From NCBI GenBank assembly GCA_030549495.1, contig JAUIRK010000922.1:310001-374000 (forward strand): a DNA stretch of 64,000 bases, given 5' to 3'. This document shows, in pieces, positions 12,420 to 23,822 of this stretch (position 1 is the first letter of the stretch; each line of letters starts with the position of its first letter). The DNA is from Nectonema munidae. Its lineage: Eukaryota > Nematomorpha > Nectonematoida > Nectonematidae. The notes beneath the pieces were generated by a model that was not told the DNA's origin, did not search any database, and worked only from the letters and a program-made list of their open reading frames with translations. Made by a program: the position numbers and the translations under genes.

Positions 12420-12615
12420 CGCCTCCATTTTGTTGGCATAGGTAAGGAAATCTCCATATATTTCCTAAGCCAACAGCATAGCCTACAATTGTGAGTAAAA
12501 ATTGTATTTTCGAGTTCCATTCAACTCTTGGTTTTTCTTCATATGCATAAATAGACGAATCAAGTTTATCTTTGAAAGAACCAGCAAAGGAAACAGAACT
12601 CGCTTGTGACCTCAT
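12420..12615 (-). CDS. SLC6-family symporter, exon 1 (start codon)
   Basis: The ATG at 12615-12613 opens a 65-residue coding exon: a 33-residue cytoplasmic N-terminus, then [19 protein letters not shown] and [15 protein letters not shown]. This is TM1 of the SLC6 family with its unwound sodium-binding segment ([14 protein letters not shown]). The donor GT follows base 12420 and splits a glycine codon in phase 1, which joins exactly to exon 2 at base 101. Apparent coding past the donor (KYIF) is intron. The 5' UTR and promoter would lie above 12615; I see no clear TATA box. The branch is most like SLC6A15-20, which is an inference from the TM1-TM2 wording. Confidence 0.92.
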
Positions 12616-12759
12616 GAAAAAATTTAAATTTTTATGGCCATATTTGGTATAGTTGAAAATTATTAATAAAAAACATAAATAAAATAATAAATTTTAATTT
12701 ATATTTTTATTAATTTTTATATTTATTTTTGCAGCAATTGGCATAAAAAATGAATATCT

Positions 12760-13450
12760 CAAATCAACGATGTTAGTTCCATTTCTGAACTCAGCTTTTG
12801 GATTTAGGGCTTGAAAATATCTGCAAGTGTCAATCAAATAATATTTTTGAAACTTAAATAAAATATCTGTTTTTATACCAAATTGAAAATGCTCGTTTCA
12901 TTTTTTGACCCATTTTTCGCATTTAGGGTTTAAAAATATCTGAAAGTTTTATACAAATTTGAACTTGTTTTAGCTGTTTACATCTAAATACTGTCTCCAA
13001 AAATATTCATTTAAATTTTAAATGAAATATCTGTTTTTAAACTAAATCGACTATGCTTATTTTATTTCAGTACTGCATTTCGGATAAAACGCTTAAAAAT
13101 ATCCCGGCATGTCAAATAAATTAATGATGTATCTCTAAAACCCAGTTTTTTGTAAAAATATCATTTATGTAAAAAAATTTTGGATAATCGTTATATATCG
13201 ATTTTATGTTACAATATAATTTTTTTATATATTTTGACTAATAATGCATTTTTGCATCATGTTGAGTATAAAATATTTATTTAAAAAAACTTGTTTGAAG
13301 ATTAGTTTTTTAAAAAAGAAGTATCTTGACTAAATGTAAGAGCTACCATTTTCGAATGAACTAGGAAGTGGCGTAATGATTTAATAGTAAGTGCTTCTGA
13401 TTTTGACTGTAAAAAGTACTTCCTCTTTTGCAAATAAAAAATCTTAAGCT
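12760..13450 (+). repeat. Fragment of satellite-carrying TTAA element (as at 36.6-39.7 kb)
   Basis: The fragment holds three degenerate 140 bp units (AAATATCTGTTTTTATACCA and AAATACTGTCTCCAAAAATA are typical). A non-repeated tail follows with GAACTAGGAAGTGG and GATTTTGACTGT. The same order of units and tail appears at 37000-38130. Terminal TTAA repeats are absent here. Confidence 0.7.
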
Positions 13451-13469
13451 CCTACTAATATTTTCTCTT

Positions 13470-14140
13470 TTTTTTTTATCTTTCCAAATCCATGACCGCT
13501 AGGTATTCTTTAAAACTCTTATTTTCCTGTCCCAAATATCCATAAGGTCTGCCCATCACTATTCTTTCGTCTGTTGTTATACTACTCATCATCGTTTCCT
13601 GTTTTATCCAGAACGCCTCTTTTTCTTCTTCCATAACCCCAGGTTGTGGGGCGTATACACTTGTTAAATGCAGAGCACTTATACCAAACATTAACAACAT
13701 TTTTTTTCATTTTAGGTGCAAGTATTATTCCAACTCCATTTGTCCCTTCTGGTGTTGCGCCCCTATGGTAAAATTTGTATACTTCATCTAGTTCTTGTGC
13801 TTAATTTCTTTTCCACCTTGTTTTTTGCACGCACAATATACTCACTCTTCTCATCTTCATCAATTCCACAACTTCTCTTCTTCGTCCATTCATGGGGAAA
13901 AATTTAAGGTTCCTTCTCTAAGACGACTTTGAGATTTTTCTTTAGCCGCATACGCTCATTGTACAGTAGCCCTTGTATTTTCACAGCGGTTGGGCGAGAG
14001 CTTACAGGGTACGCCTTAGTCTTTATATGAAAATCTTCGTTTACGCTCATCATGGTTTGGTGTTGGAAGAAATGCTTTTCACGCCCGAATGCCATATCTG
14101 AAGCCAACTCACACCAATTTATTCGGGCTTGGGACCGGCA
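13470..14140 (-). mobile_element. LINE 5' fragment (RTE/BovB-like), antisense
   Basis: On the minus strand the piece starts with GTGCCGGTCCCAAGCCCG and GTTGGCTTCAG, the 5' region of the family seen at 7290. It then encodes endonuclease pieces VELMKMRRVSILCVQ, GTNGVGIILAPKMKKNVVNV and LTSVYAPQPGVMEEEKEAFW. Several frame changes separate these pieces. The motif GGDxNGH is replaced by GRPYGYLG, so the catalytic acid is lost. The RT is not present. It lies just upstream of the SLC6 start. Confidence 0.75.
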
Positions 14141-14339
14141 CTAAAAATTGAACCTATCACCAAAAAGTGAGCTAGATCAAATCTTAGTGGCTGAGTTTTG
14201 GCCTTTCTTCTTAGTCACGGGTCTAAGATTCTCTCCAAATTCTTCATTGCATGGGATATGAGTTAGAATTCTAAAATTAGCAGAGAAATATTGCAGGTAG
14301 TATTTATTTTGAAGTTTATATATTTGACATTGATTAATC

Positions 14340-14610
14340 GGCAATCGATTTTTTGACATGTTTAATTGATTTTCATTAAAAAAATAAGCATCATGACTAA
14401 CTTAGCATACTTGAAAATAGTATATATGTGTTTGTTGGTTGGCCTTCAGCCGTAAGGCTGTATATTCGCATTAGGCTTAAGATGGTTAATCACAGTTTTT
14501 GTGAATTTGTTTTTAAGAGTTGGGAGCTTTCATATTTAAATGAATTTTTGACAAGTTTGATGAATAAAAAATGAACATCACTATTTGAAATCTACCATGC
14601 AGAGAGGGTT
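14340..14610. repeat. Fragment of satellite-carrying TTAA element split by a SINE
   Basis: TTTTTTGACATGTTTAATTG and AGCATACTTGAAAATAG at 14348-14420 match the second array of the element at 38.7-39.7 kb. Another matching unit (TTTTTGACAAGTTTGATGAA) resumes at 14545. The SINE lies between them. Confidence 0.55.
14431..14535 (-). repeat. tRNA-like SINE, copy 3 (minus)
   Basis: The reverse complement reads CACAAAAACTGTGATTAACC, ATCTTAAGCCTAATGCG and CCTTACGGCTGAAGG, ending in a CCAA-rich tail. These are the same blocks as in the copy at 811-962. Confidence 0.65.
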
Positions 14611-14917
14611 GTAAAAGCCCCTACCCATCCTATCACTTGATCGGAGAAATATCAATGCAGATCACTTCTTCTTTGCATACATCTTATCCGCAAAATGAGG
14701 GTCGGTGGCCATGATTCGTTGTCTTCATATGCACCTATCTTGAGCATTAATTTCGGAAATGATGTTTACAAATATTAAATTTCTGTAAAAACATTAGTAC
14801 TCTAATTTATTTTTTTATTATATGGTTTTTAAATAAAATTTCTTTTTCTTAAAATAAAACTAGTATTTTGGATCTATTTAGATCTACAAGTTGCGTCATT
14901 AAAAATCAATCAAAAAC

Positions 14918-17110
14918 TAGTGAGTGAATGAGTGAGTGAGGAAATCTCGAAGCACTTTCCAGCTTTGGCTGATATACTTGCAGGTTGCTAGAGTTTGGGA
15001 TTTAATGATTGCGTGGAGTTTAGTTGAAATGCTGGAATTCTAGTATTCTAGAAGAAAAAATTGTATATAGTATTTGTGTTCGGTATATAAAGTAAAGGAT
15101 GATAAAAGTATAATTAATTAAGAGGTGTGACTGGAATAAGATTTTGGTGTGAGATAAGGATTGGTTCAATTTTGTTAACTAAAATAGAGATTTCTTGAAG
15201 TATTATTGGATGTTGTAAAAAGTCATATAGAGAAGTAGGAGGTTCTTGAAATGTAGATTACAGAAGTTAAGTAGTTTAACACGTAAATCGTGAAAAATTC
15301 GGCTGTAGAGAATTATGTGTAGGGGTGTTTCCATGTAGCGGCAACCAAATCTACATAATGAATTGTTGTGAAGTTTGAATTTATAGAAGTAGGAATAGGT
15401 TGGACAGTTTGATGAGAACCACTTGATGGAGTTGCGCGAGAGAGTGATATTTTTGTTGTGCAATATTAAGAGATGACCATGTGTTTAGTGTAGATGCATA
15501 TGCGGCTTTAATGATAGTGCATAAAGGAAGAGAAGGTAAGATAAAAGAATGCGTGTTTGAAGGTAACGTTTTAGATAGTCTGCCAACACTATTGTTTTCA
15601 GTGCAAGTGGAGTGTGCAAGAGACCAATATTGTTATGTTGAAATAATTGTAAAGATGGATAAGATTTGTAGCTAAGCTGTAAGAAGATTGACGGATTTTG
15701 TGATTAATATTTAGGTTGCTGATGATGTTTTGGTCATTAGTGTAAAAGTGTATTTGATTAAAGTTCAGGCAATAGATGTGAAGATTGTCTATGAGGTGAT
15801 TACAGGCAGCTAAAATAGCAAGAGTTTCTGTTTTGTATGATGAGATATTGCAGTCAGTATGTAAGACCATAGATGTAAAAGGAGTTTGAGGATTGGTGAT
15901 GTAAAAGGCATATGCAGCTGAAGCATGGAATGCAGTTTGGGAAGCGTCGGTAAAAATAAATATATGTTTTGTAATAGTGGGATATGAGCGTTGCTTTTGA
16001 ATTGGTTGATAGCAATGTTTTTGTGTTTGCATAGGACCAGATTGTATGGCGTAATTTTAGAAGGATGAATAAGAGAGATAGGATGGATTTCAGGTGATAT
16101 AGAGTAGTGGGTAAAATGTGGAATGTATTTGTTGCAGATGGTGGCAAAATATGAAAGCATTTTGGATGGGAAGGGTGTGTATAGCGTGGTGAAGTGAAGG
16201 ATAGAGGGTAATGCTTTGAAAGTTTTGGAGTAATGATTTTCAATTGTTAATTGTAGTTTATATAGAATAGGGAGAGTGTGCATGAGAAGTTCCAGCTTAG
16301 AAGTTGAGGTTGTGTGATATGCGTTTGTAATCGTGTGGAGGCAGGTGTGGTGAATTTTGTTAATGAGGGTTCTAGTATTTTGTAGTTTTAGAGTGTGACC
16401 CCATGACAGAATGGCGTATTGAATAATAGGTAAGACAATAGAAGAGTATATATATTTGAAAATTTTTGGGTGGAGAACCCATTTGTATGATATGGATTTT
16501 TTGAATAAGAAGATTGTAGATGTGAGTTTGGAGAGTACATTCTTTAGATGTAGAGAGAATTTTAGGTTGAATTGAAAAGTAATGCCAATATATTTTAGAT
16601 AAATGACAGGTGTGATGAGATTAGATAAATTTGTGTAAAGAGATTGTTGTGAGATTCTTTTGCGTGTAAAGTGAATTATATTGAGCTTGGATGTATTAAA
16701 ATAGATTTTGTATTTTGGTGCAGGTGTATCGATTTGGTTTAAGAGGTTAGTAGGATTGGTAATGTTTGTGTTTTGATTTGGGTTGGTAAATGTAAAGAGA
16801 ATATCACCAGAATAACATTGAGCAAAGTGTGAGTTAGAATTTATGTTTGATAGGAGCGGATTTATGAGTATGAGCCATAAGATATCAGAAAGACAACTCC
16901 TTGTGGAGTAGAAAGAGAGTTGTTTATTGTGGATGTTGTTGTTATGGAAGAAAATTAAAATACGGTTGTTTAGGTAGTTTTGTATGGATAGTGGACTCGA
17001 TGTTGTTGTAAAATGAGAGGCAATTCAATGCGAGTTCAGTATTTCTGTTCGGCAGGTATGCATATTGATTTGGATGAATCAAGTTGTTTTTGGATATATA
17101 GTGTGATAAG
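14918..17110 (-). mobile_element. LINE with RNase H domain (I/Jockey/R1 group), decayed
   Basis: Reading down the minus strand from 17100, the order is an RT2-like stretch (NQYAYLPNRNTELALNCL), then TPQGVV for motif B and YSGDILFTF where YADD is expected. IKYIGITFQ-like and YIYSSIVLPIIQYAILSWG follow. An RNase H domain is next (FTDAS, KTETLAIL and TND give the D-E-D triad), then a C-terminal LCRFGC...H knuckle. A (CACT)n simple tail lies at 14918-14941. The 5' part, including the endonuclease, is missing, and the catalytic YADD reads YSGD. Frame changes are numerous, so this is an old copy. Confidence 0.78.
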
Positions 17111-17449
17111 TGTTTTATAAAAAAAATTTATTAATAAATTATTTTGTAGACTTTTAATTTAATTTAAATTTATGGTACCTAATTTAATTTTTTTCAAATA
17201 ATTTGCAAAACTTGAATAAATATGCCCATTATCTTATATATATTATTCTGTCACAGTCTTTATTTTTAATAACCAGTTGCATGATGTTAAGAATAACATG
17301 ATTTTGTTTTAAGGTAAAATTATATTTACTTATTGGAGATATGTATTTTCATACATATAATACAAGCTTACTAATGTAAATCAAAAAATATACTAACGTA
17401 ACATATTTTGCAATAAGATATATATTTGTAATTGATATTTTTATCAGAG

Positions 17450-18615
17450 CTGGAGAGCCAGATAATTTTGGAGGAGTCAGAGTGTGATCTGTAGTCAATC
17501 TTGAATATAGCCAGAGCGAAAGTTTTTAGAGATTTTAATGGCTATGGTTTTTAACCATTTTCAAATTAATAATTTGCATCTCTTATAAACCTAACCACAA
17601 TTGTAATTAAGTAGCAAACAACATAAAATTTGAAAAGTTTCATCAACTATTTAACTAACTAATAAACAAATGGTAAAGAAACAAATATATATTTAACAAA
17701 TTAATATAGCTTTAAACAAATTAATTATATTATAAAAATATTTTTTAGTTTTGCCGAAAATTTCTGAACATCTTTTTTTTTTAAAAAAATCTATTTTTAT
17801 ATCTACTTTTTGATTGAATTTTATGTATCTTAACCCTATCAGTGACGGGGGATACTAAAATTTCTCGTGTACCAAATTGGCTACATCTTTTGCTATCATA
17901 CTTCGTGTCATTTCCTTAAAATGATAGCTGGATCTTTTGATACCATTTTTATAGCAGGTGAATGACCTTTTCATGCCTAAATCTGTCAATCAAAATCAAA
18001 AGTTAAACATTTTCAGCAAAATTCTGACAGTATCTCTAGTTAAGCTTATAACTTTGGTTCTATATTATATACTCGTTTGAAAATTTATAAATATATACAG
18101 TTTTGAACACAACAATTTATAGTTTAAATGTTTTCAAAATCATGGTTACTTTTTGAGAAATGTCAATCAAAATTTTGATTGATGAGAAATATATCTAATA
18201 AAATATACTTTCAAATTTTACATGGAATATATACATTATTCATATCAAATCAAGGATGTCAATTTCATTTATGGATATTATTTTTGGCATTTAGGATTTG
18301 AAAATACTTATAAGTGGGGAACACAAAGCTGCGTTTTACTTCTAAAATCTGTCTTCGAGAACACTCATTCAAATTTTACATGAAATATACACATTTTCAT
18401 ATCAAATCAACAATGTCAATTTCATTTATATATTATTTTTGCATTTGGATTTCAAAATACTTATAAGTGTGAAACAAAGTTGCGTTTTATTTCTAAAATC
18501 TGTCTTCGAGAACACTCATTCAAATTTTACATGAAATATACACATTTTCATATCAAATCAACAATACCAATTTCATTTTATAGATGGAGAGAGTATTTTT
18601 GCATTTGGATTTCAA
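17450..18615 (+). repeat. Tandem duplication, copy 1, carrying a TTAA-element left end
   Basis: The copy runs from AGTGTGATCTGTAGTCAATC at 17481 through TTAACCCTATCAGTGACG at 17830 (left end of the element family complete at 36.6 kb). It continues into 150 bp array units around TGTCTTCGAGAACACTC at 18351 and 18501. The whole segment repeats about 1.14 kb further on. Confidence 0.8.
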
Positions 18616-19800
18616 AGTGTGATCTGTAGTCAATCTTGAATATAGCCAGAGCGAAAGTTTTTAGAGATTTTAATGGCTCTGGTTTTTAACCATTTTCAAA
18701 TTAATAATTTGCATCCTTATAAAATCCTAACCACAATTCCAATTAATTAATAGCAAACAACATTAAAATTTGAAAAGTTTCATCAACTAATATCTGTCTT
18801 CGGAACTAACTAATAAACAAAACACATGGTAAAGAAACAAATATATATTTCAACAAATTAATATAGCTTTAAACAAATTAATTATATTATAAAAATATTT
18901 TTTAGTTTTGCCGAAAATTTCTCGAGAACACTCTTTATTTTTAAAAATATCTATTTTTATTTCTACTTTTTGATTGAATTTTATGTATCTTAACCCTATC
19001 AGTGACGGGGGATACTCAAAATTTCTCGTGTACCAAATTGGCTACATGCTCTTTTGCTATCATACTTCGTGTCATTTCCTTAAAATGATAGCTGGATCTT
19101 TTGATACCATTTTTATAGCAGGTGAATGACCTTTTCATGCCTAAATCTGTCAATCAAAATCAAAAGTTAAACATTTTCAGCAAAATTCTGACAGTATCTC
19201 TAGTTAAGCTTATAACTTTGGTTCTATATTATATACTCGTTTGAAAATTTATAAATATATACAGTTTTGAACACAACAATTTATAGTTTAAATGTTTTCA
19301 AAATCATGGTTACTTTTTGAGAAATGTCAATCAAAATTTTGATTGATGAGAAATATATCTAATAAAATATACTTTCAAATTTTACATGAAATATATTTTA
19401 TTTATATCAAATCGGGATGCTGATTTCATTTTTGGATTTATTTTTGGAATTTAGAAATTGAAAATACATATAAGTGTGTAACAAACCTGCGGTTTACTTC
19501 TAAAATCTGTCTCTGAAAACATTCATTCAAATTTTACATGGAATATACACATTTTCATATCAAATCAACAATGTCAATTTCATTTATATATTATTTTTGC
19601 ATTTGGATCTTTGTAATAGGACTTATAACTGTGAGAATAAGTATTTATGCGTTTGGTTTCTAAAATCTGTCTGTCGAGAACACTCATTAAATTTTAAAGA
19701 CCACCATCTAAAAATTTTCATATTTAATATCAATACCAATTTCATTCATAGATTATTTTTTGCATTTGGATTTCAAAATACTTAAAATTTTCGTATAAAG
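18616..19800 (+). repeat. Tandem duplication, copy 2, with odd small insertions
   Basis: AGTGTGATCTGTAGTCAATC returns at 18616 and TTAACCCTATCAGTGACG at 18990. Relative to copy 1 there are scattered small insertions such as ATCTGTCTTCGG near 18790 and CGAGAACACTC near 18922. These look like pieces of the neighbouring array unit. Array units follow to about 19790. Confidence 0.8.
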
Positions 19801-19804
19801 TAGC

Positions 19805-20165
19805 TGTATACTCATGTTGCACCTCATCCCCAGAATATAAATTATTCCATGAAGCTAGCGCTACAGATGGTCATGAAACTGCATTAAGCAATATATTGAA
19901 ATGCTTCAATTTGCGCTACATCTAAATTGAACCTATTTAAAAGACCACAATACACTACCGTACACATTGTGACCCTGGCTCGTATAAAATCAAACCTACT
20001 TATTGCGTTTGCATTAATCATTGCCACATTACCTTTATATTAGCACTTTATGAAGGAGAGTCATATATTCAGATATAAGTCGAATAAGCTAATAAAAATG
20101 CTGTTGTCTCCTCTTCAACTAATTTAACTTATTTAACAAACTTTAAATTCGTATGTAATATTTTT
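19805..20165 (+). mobile_element. Penelope-like element, 3' end fragment
   Basis: The fragment matches the end of the element at 44.9-46.2 kb: CACCTCATCCCCAGAATAT, CTGCATTAAGCAATA, TATTGCGTTTGCATTAATC, CACATTACCTTTATATTAG and TTTAACAAAC appear in the same order. Only the C-terminal coding end and 3' UTR are present. It is clearly broken and old. Confidence 0.75.
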
Positions 20166-20232
20166 ATCTTCTGCAAGTTTCTGAAACTAAATTTTATTTC
20201 CTTGGGTCACATTCTTGTTTTGTGTACGCGAT

Positions 20233-20463
20233 ATGTCTTCCAAGAAGCGTGCATACAATGAAGCCTTTATCAAAATGGGCTTCACAAGTATCGTTCACAA
20301 CTGTGTGATTAAGCCGAAATTCGTCTTTTGTGGTACGGTTTTGAGTCGTGAAAATATGGAACCTAACAAATTGAAGGTTCATTCTGAATATCTTCACAGC
20401 AAACTGCTTGACAAAACTCTATACTACTCCAAGCGAAAGAAGCTTCATATAGAATTGCTTTAA
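20233..20463 (+). pseudogene. hAT-type transposase N-terminus with BED-like zinc finger
   Basis: MSSKKRAYNEAFIKMGFT is followed by KPKFVFCGTVLSRENMEPNK and LKVHSEYLHSKLLDKT. This matches the N-terminus of ZBED5/FAM200-like hAT transposases (Charlie/Buster type). Their usual form reads C-x2-C ... H-x4-H; here the first cysteine of the pair appears as F (VFC), so the finger is damaged. The rest of the transposase does not follow. The related C-terminal half is seen in the hAT at 60061-61856. Confidence 0.65.
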
Positions 20464-21561
20464 AAATTACGCAGACAAAGAAACCAGGGTTTCGTACCCA
20501 GAAAAATTGTCTGGCTCCAGCTTTTTCAACTTTTTTTTATAAATTTATAAAAAAATTTATTTTGGCTATACTACCTATGTAATATATATCTTGAAAGATA
20601 GATTTATCTAATTGTTTTATTATAAGCTTACTTTTGATAGGGACTACTCAAATTTTAGTTTTTTGATACTTTTATATTGGTACTTTACTACTTTAGTGAA
20701 ACGGCCACATGGAATATTAAAACAAGCAATATTTAAAATAGTAAAGACTAAGTTTTTAGAGGAATAACCAATACAATTAAAATATTCATTGACAAAATAA
20801 AAAGGATTCTTCTACCTACCTCAAGAACAAGATTCTAAATAAAATTGCGAGAAAGCTATAAAAAGTATTCTAGTTTTGTTTTCTGCATCTAAAAGAAGAG
20901 ATATCTAAGTCTGTTGTATCAAAGTATTGCTCGGAGCCAGACATAGGAGCAATATTTTTAATGTTTTCGGCTTCGTCTAAGGCTTCATACATGCAAATTC
21001 TTTGGTTCCCTCGTCTCCGGCTCCTAAGCCCTGGAAGAATACTCATACGATTGGTGATCTGATTAAGTCTTGATTTCTCGAAGTAACGAAGCTATTTGTT
21101 GTAGTAAGCAGACCAATTAGGGCCAATTTTCTTTTCGAATCATATCATCAAGTCAGATTTGGGAAATGAATGAGAACATTCTTCTGCAAGTTGTGGCTAC
21201 TGTGTAAAATAGTGTGCATTAATTGCAAATGGATGAGTCCACATATATTGCTTGGTATTCCCAACTTATTGTTTATGTTCACTACCTTGACAAGTTTTGA
21301 AGAATGAGTACCCCTTCCCTAAGCCACTGGTGACCACGACTTGTGGAAAATATATATTCAAAATGCTAGTAACCTTAATCCTTGCATAACCTTAGTTTGG
21401 AAGGCCTTATTGGTCTGTGTACAAATAGGGTTTGTTCAATGATAGCATTTATTCTTAACTTTGTGCTTGATTCATCGTTTTGCTTTGGCGATGAAAACTC
21501 TCCCATTTGTGCTTGCGAGTGTTGTGAAGGCTGTGAACCATAACAGAGTGAGCGCGTCTAC
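20464..21561. other. No recognised gene
   Basis: The stretch is AT-rich. A patch at 20935-21030 with GCTCGGAGCC and GTCTCCGGCTCC looks like degraded GAGTCGG-type repeat. A short open stretch on the minus strand at 21395-21535 has no recognisable domain. Confidence 0.4.
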
Positions 21562-21699
21562 TTAACTGGTTATCGACCACAGTCGACATATGTCGACTTT
21601 ACAAAAATATGAATCGTCTGCTTTTATAAATGCTTTTTAATACAACTCTTCTGCTTTACATTAGATATCGTCTGCTTATTCTGGCCGATAACGGGGTAA
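21562..21699 (+). repeat. 138 bp TTAA-ended palindrome MITE, perfect 18 bp palindrome
   Basis: TTAACTGG begins at 21562 and the right end reads GGGGTAA at 21693-21699 (TTAA changed to GTAA), again 138 bp. AGTCGACATATGTCGACT at 21581-21598 is a perfect palindrome centred 27.5 bases from the first T. TCGTCTGCTT occurs twice and TTCTGCTT once downstream of it. Confidence 0.72.
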
Positions 21700-21813
21700 A
21701 GAGATTTTTAAATTCTTTGTAAAGAAAAAGGCACTGCTTCCTCTCTTCTTTCGTTTCACACGGAGATACGTTGGTTCTCACGTGCTAAGGTTCTGAATTA
21801 GAGGGCTAGAACT

Positions 21814-22110
21814 TCAAAAGCAAATAACAAATATGTTAAAGCTTGGTTCGAAATTCTTCTGTATGAAAAGATGGTGATTATTTTGTATCCATTGTTGCCT
21901 ACATGGTTGATTTCTACTCTGAGTTGAATTCAATGAATATTTCACTCCAGGAAATTCTTGAAATGCTTCAGACATGACAAAGTGGTAGCATTCACATGTG
22001 TAATATTGAATTTTATCAGAAATGACAACTATCCTGGCTTCTTTGCTACAATCTGAATGCAGTTTGCGTAAAGACATCCCATCTCGTCTTGTGGCAGTGA
22101 ATGACTCCAT
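21814..22110 (-). CDS. Unidentified 98-residue reading frame
   Basis: The frame opens at ATG 22110 with MESFTATRRDGMSLRKLHSD and ends at 21814. I recognise no family, signal peptide or membrane segment. The first 22 codons lie in an inverted repeat, and the inverted copy at 22340-22412 (plus strand) begins with the same MESFTATRR and stops after about 23 codons. The codon content looks more gene-like than its surroundings. Its duplication suggests it belongs to an unidentified mobile element, but it may also be chance. Confidence 0.3.
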   Translation of the reverse strand: MESFTATRRDGMSLRKLHSDCSKEARIVVISDKIQYYTCECYHFVMSEAFQEFPGVKYSLNSTQSRNQPCRQQWIQNNHHLFIQKNFEPSFNIFVICF

Positions 22111-22482
22111 CGAAATTACTTGCCAGGATTGAATGACAGCTGTACTGACGTGTGGACCTATATGCCCGTGAAGGAGAATTTAAAATCCAAAAAAGAATCG
22201 ACTTTCATGTGAGCATCTTCACAAATTTGAAGAAATTCTCCTTAGCAGCAACGTCAATATCATTGATAGTATTCTCCTTCACGGGCATATAGGTCCACAC
22301 GTCAGTTCAGCCTATCATTCAATCCTGGCAAGTAATTTCGATGGAGTCATTCACTGCCACAAGACGAAATGGGATGTCTTTACGCAAACTGCATTCAGAT
22401 TGTAGCAATTAAGAAGGAGAATTTCTTCAAATTTGTGAAGATGCTCACATGAAAGTCGATTCTTTGTTAGATTTTAAATTCT
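22044..22482. repeat. Rearranged inverted repeat, order A-B-A'-B'
   Basis: Block A (22044-22179) is the reverse complement of 22271-22408. Block B (22171-22243) is the reverse complement of 22414-22482. A plain palindrome would end B'-A'; here the order is A'-B'. Block B carries its own inverted ends, AAGGAGAATTT and AAATTCTCCTT. Confidence 0.85.
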
Positions 22483-23771
22483 AGAGTAGAAGTAGTACTT
22501 ATCACCTGATTTTTCATTTTAAACAAAAAAAAATCAAGCAAAAATTTGTAGTGATATGCAACCTTTAGACTAAATTTAGAGTATAGATTGAGACATTTTA
22601 TATTTTAAATGCTCAACAGTCATGTTTATTCAACCCTTCAGAAGATTGAAATAGAAGAGTTGTAAATTTTCGTGATACGATTGCTATGCTGATACTTCAG
22701 AGCATGCTTGGTTCTCGATCCTGATTCTTAACAACCGTTCCATCACAACTTACAAGCCTAACACAGGGTAGCTAAACATAATAATACTTTTCTTATTGAA
22801 GGTTATTTCCTTAGTTTGGGGAGAGCATTTAATAAATCTTTATTTTATTGTTTCGAATCCAAGTTGTCCTTTAAACACCATTACGCGCCAACTTTTCTGT
22901 TTATTGCTGAAGTTTTTATTCTCCCTTTCCTTCTTCCGCCAATCCTTCAAAACGTTCCGAATCAACATAAAACGATCAAACTAATGAAGCGCAATTTCAA
23001 AATTATATTTTTTATCCAATGAAAGAATCATTTTGAAATGCTTAATTAAAAGCAATTGGCATATATATATAAAGCTAATTAAAGCTTTTTCATTATAAAT
23101 TAGTGAGAAAGTCATTTAAGCATGATAAAATTTCACAAGACTGCATATATTTTGACTATATTTTATATTCCATGGAATTTTAATCGAAAAAGTATTACTA
23201 CCAAAAGTTTAAAGAAGAAACGATTTACGCCCATACTCGTGTTTCCTCGAATTGCTACATCTAAGGAGATCAAATGCCTTTTACACAAAGTGGTAATGTC
23301 TGTATAGCGCATGACAAGGAGCATATCATGCAAAACAAAATAACATTAAATTGCTGTTTTTGCTGAAGATAAAACAAAATTTTTACACTGTCATTTTTGT
23401 CAAAGAAATGATGATAAAGTTTGCAGCGGTTCTTTTTACTGAATTATTATCGGTTGAACATTCTCTGCATGAAGTTATATAAATTATCATTATATTCTTA
23501 TTAACTAGAAAAATAAAAAAAGATATTGAATTAGAATCAAGTTTGAATAGGGATTTTTTTATATAAAGTGGTATTCATAAATTGAATAAAGTCAAAGGAT
23601 AAGGTCTAAAGAGAAATAATTTTGTATTCTTTTTGTAGAGCTGATAATTTATATTTTTATTGTTGGTAATAAAAAAATTTCACTGATGTGAGAGACAAAT
23701 AATTGGCTTTTTTAAAAACCTTCTACTAGCATCCCACAGTATAAATCTATTATCTAATTACATTTATTTTT
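22483..23771. other. No recognised gene; likely upstream region or 5' UTR intron of PIG-S
   Basis: The stretch is AT-rich with no domain-bearing reading frame. A splice-acceptor-like TTTATTTTTAG ends at 23773, fifty bases before the PIG-S start. The PIG-S 5' UTR may therefore be spliced. Confidence 0.45.
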
Positions 23772-23822
23772 AGGCTTAAATTTGTGCTTCCATTTTCCAA
23801 AAATTCTTCTTTTGTTGGAAAA

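Noticed and set aside
21395-21535. Minus-strand coding stretch (QMGEFSSPKQNDESS)
   Set aside because: Open for about 45 codons only, with two frames equally plausible and no domain.
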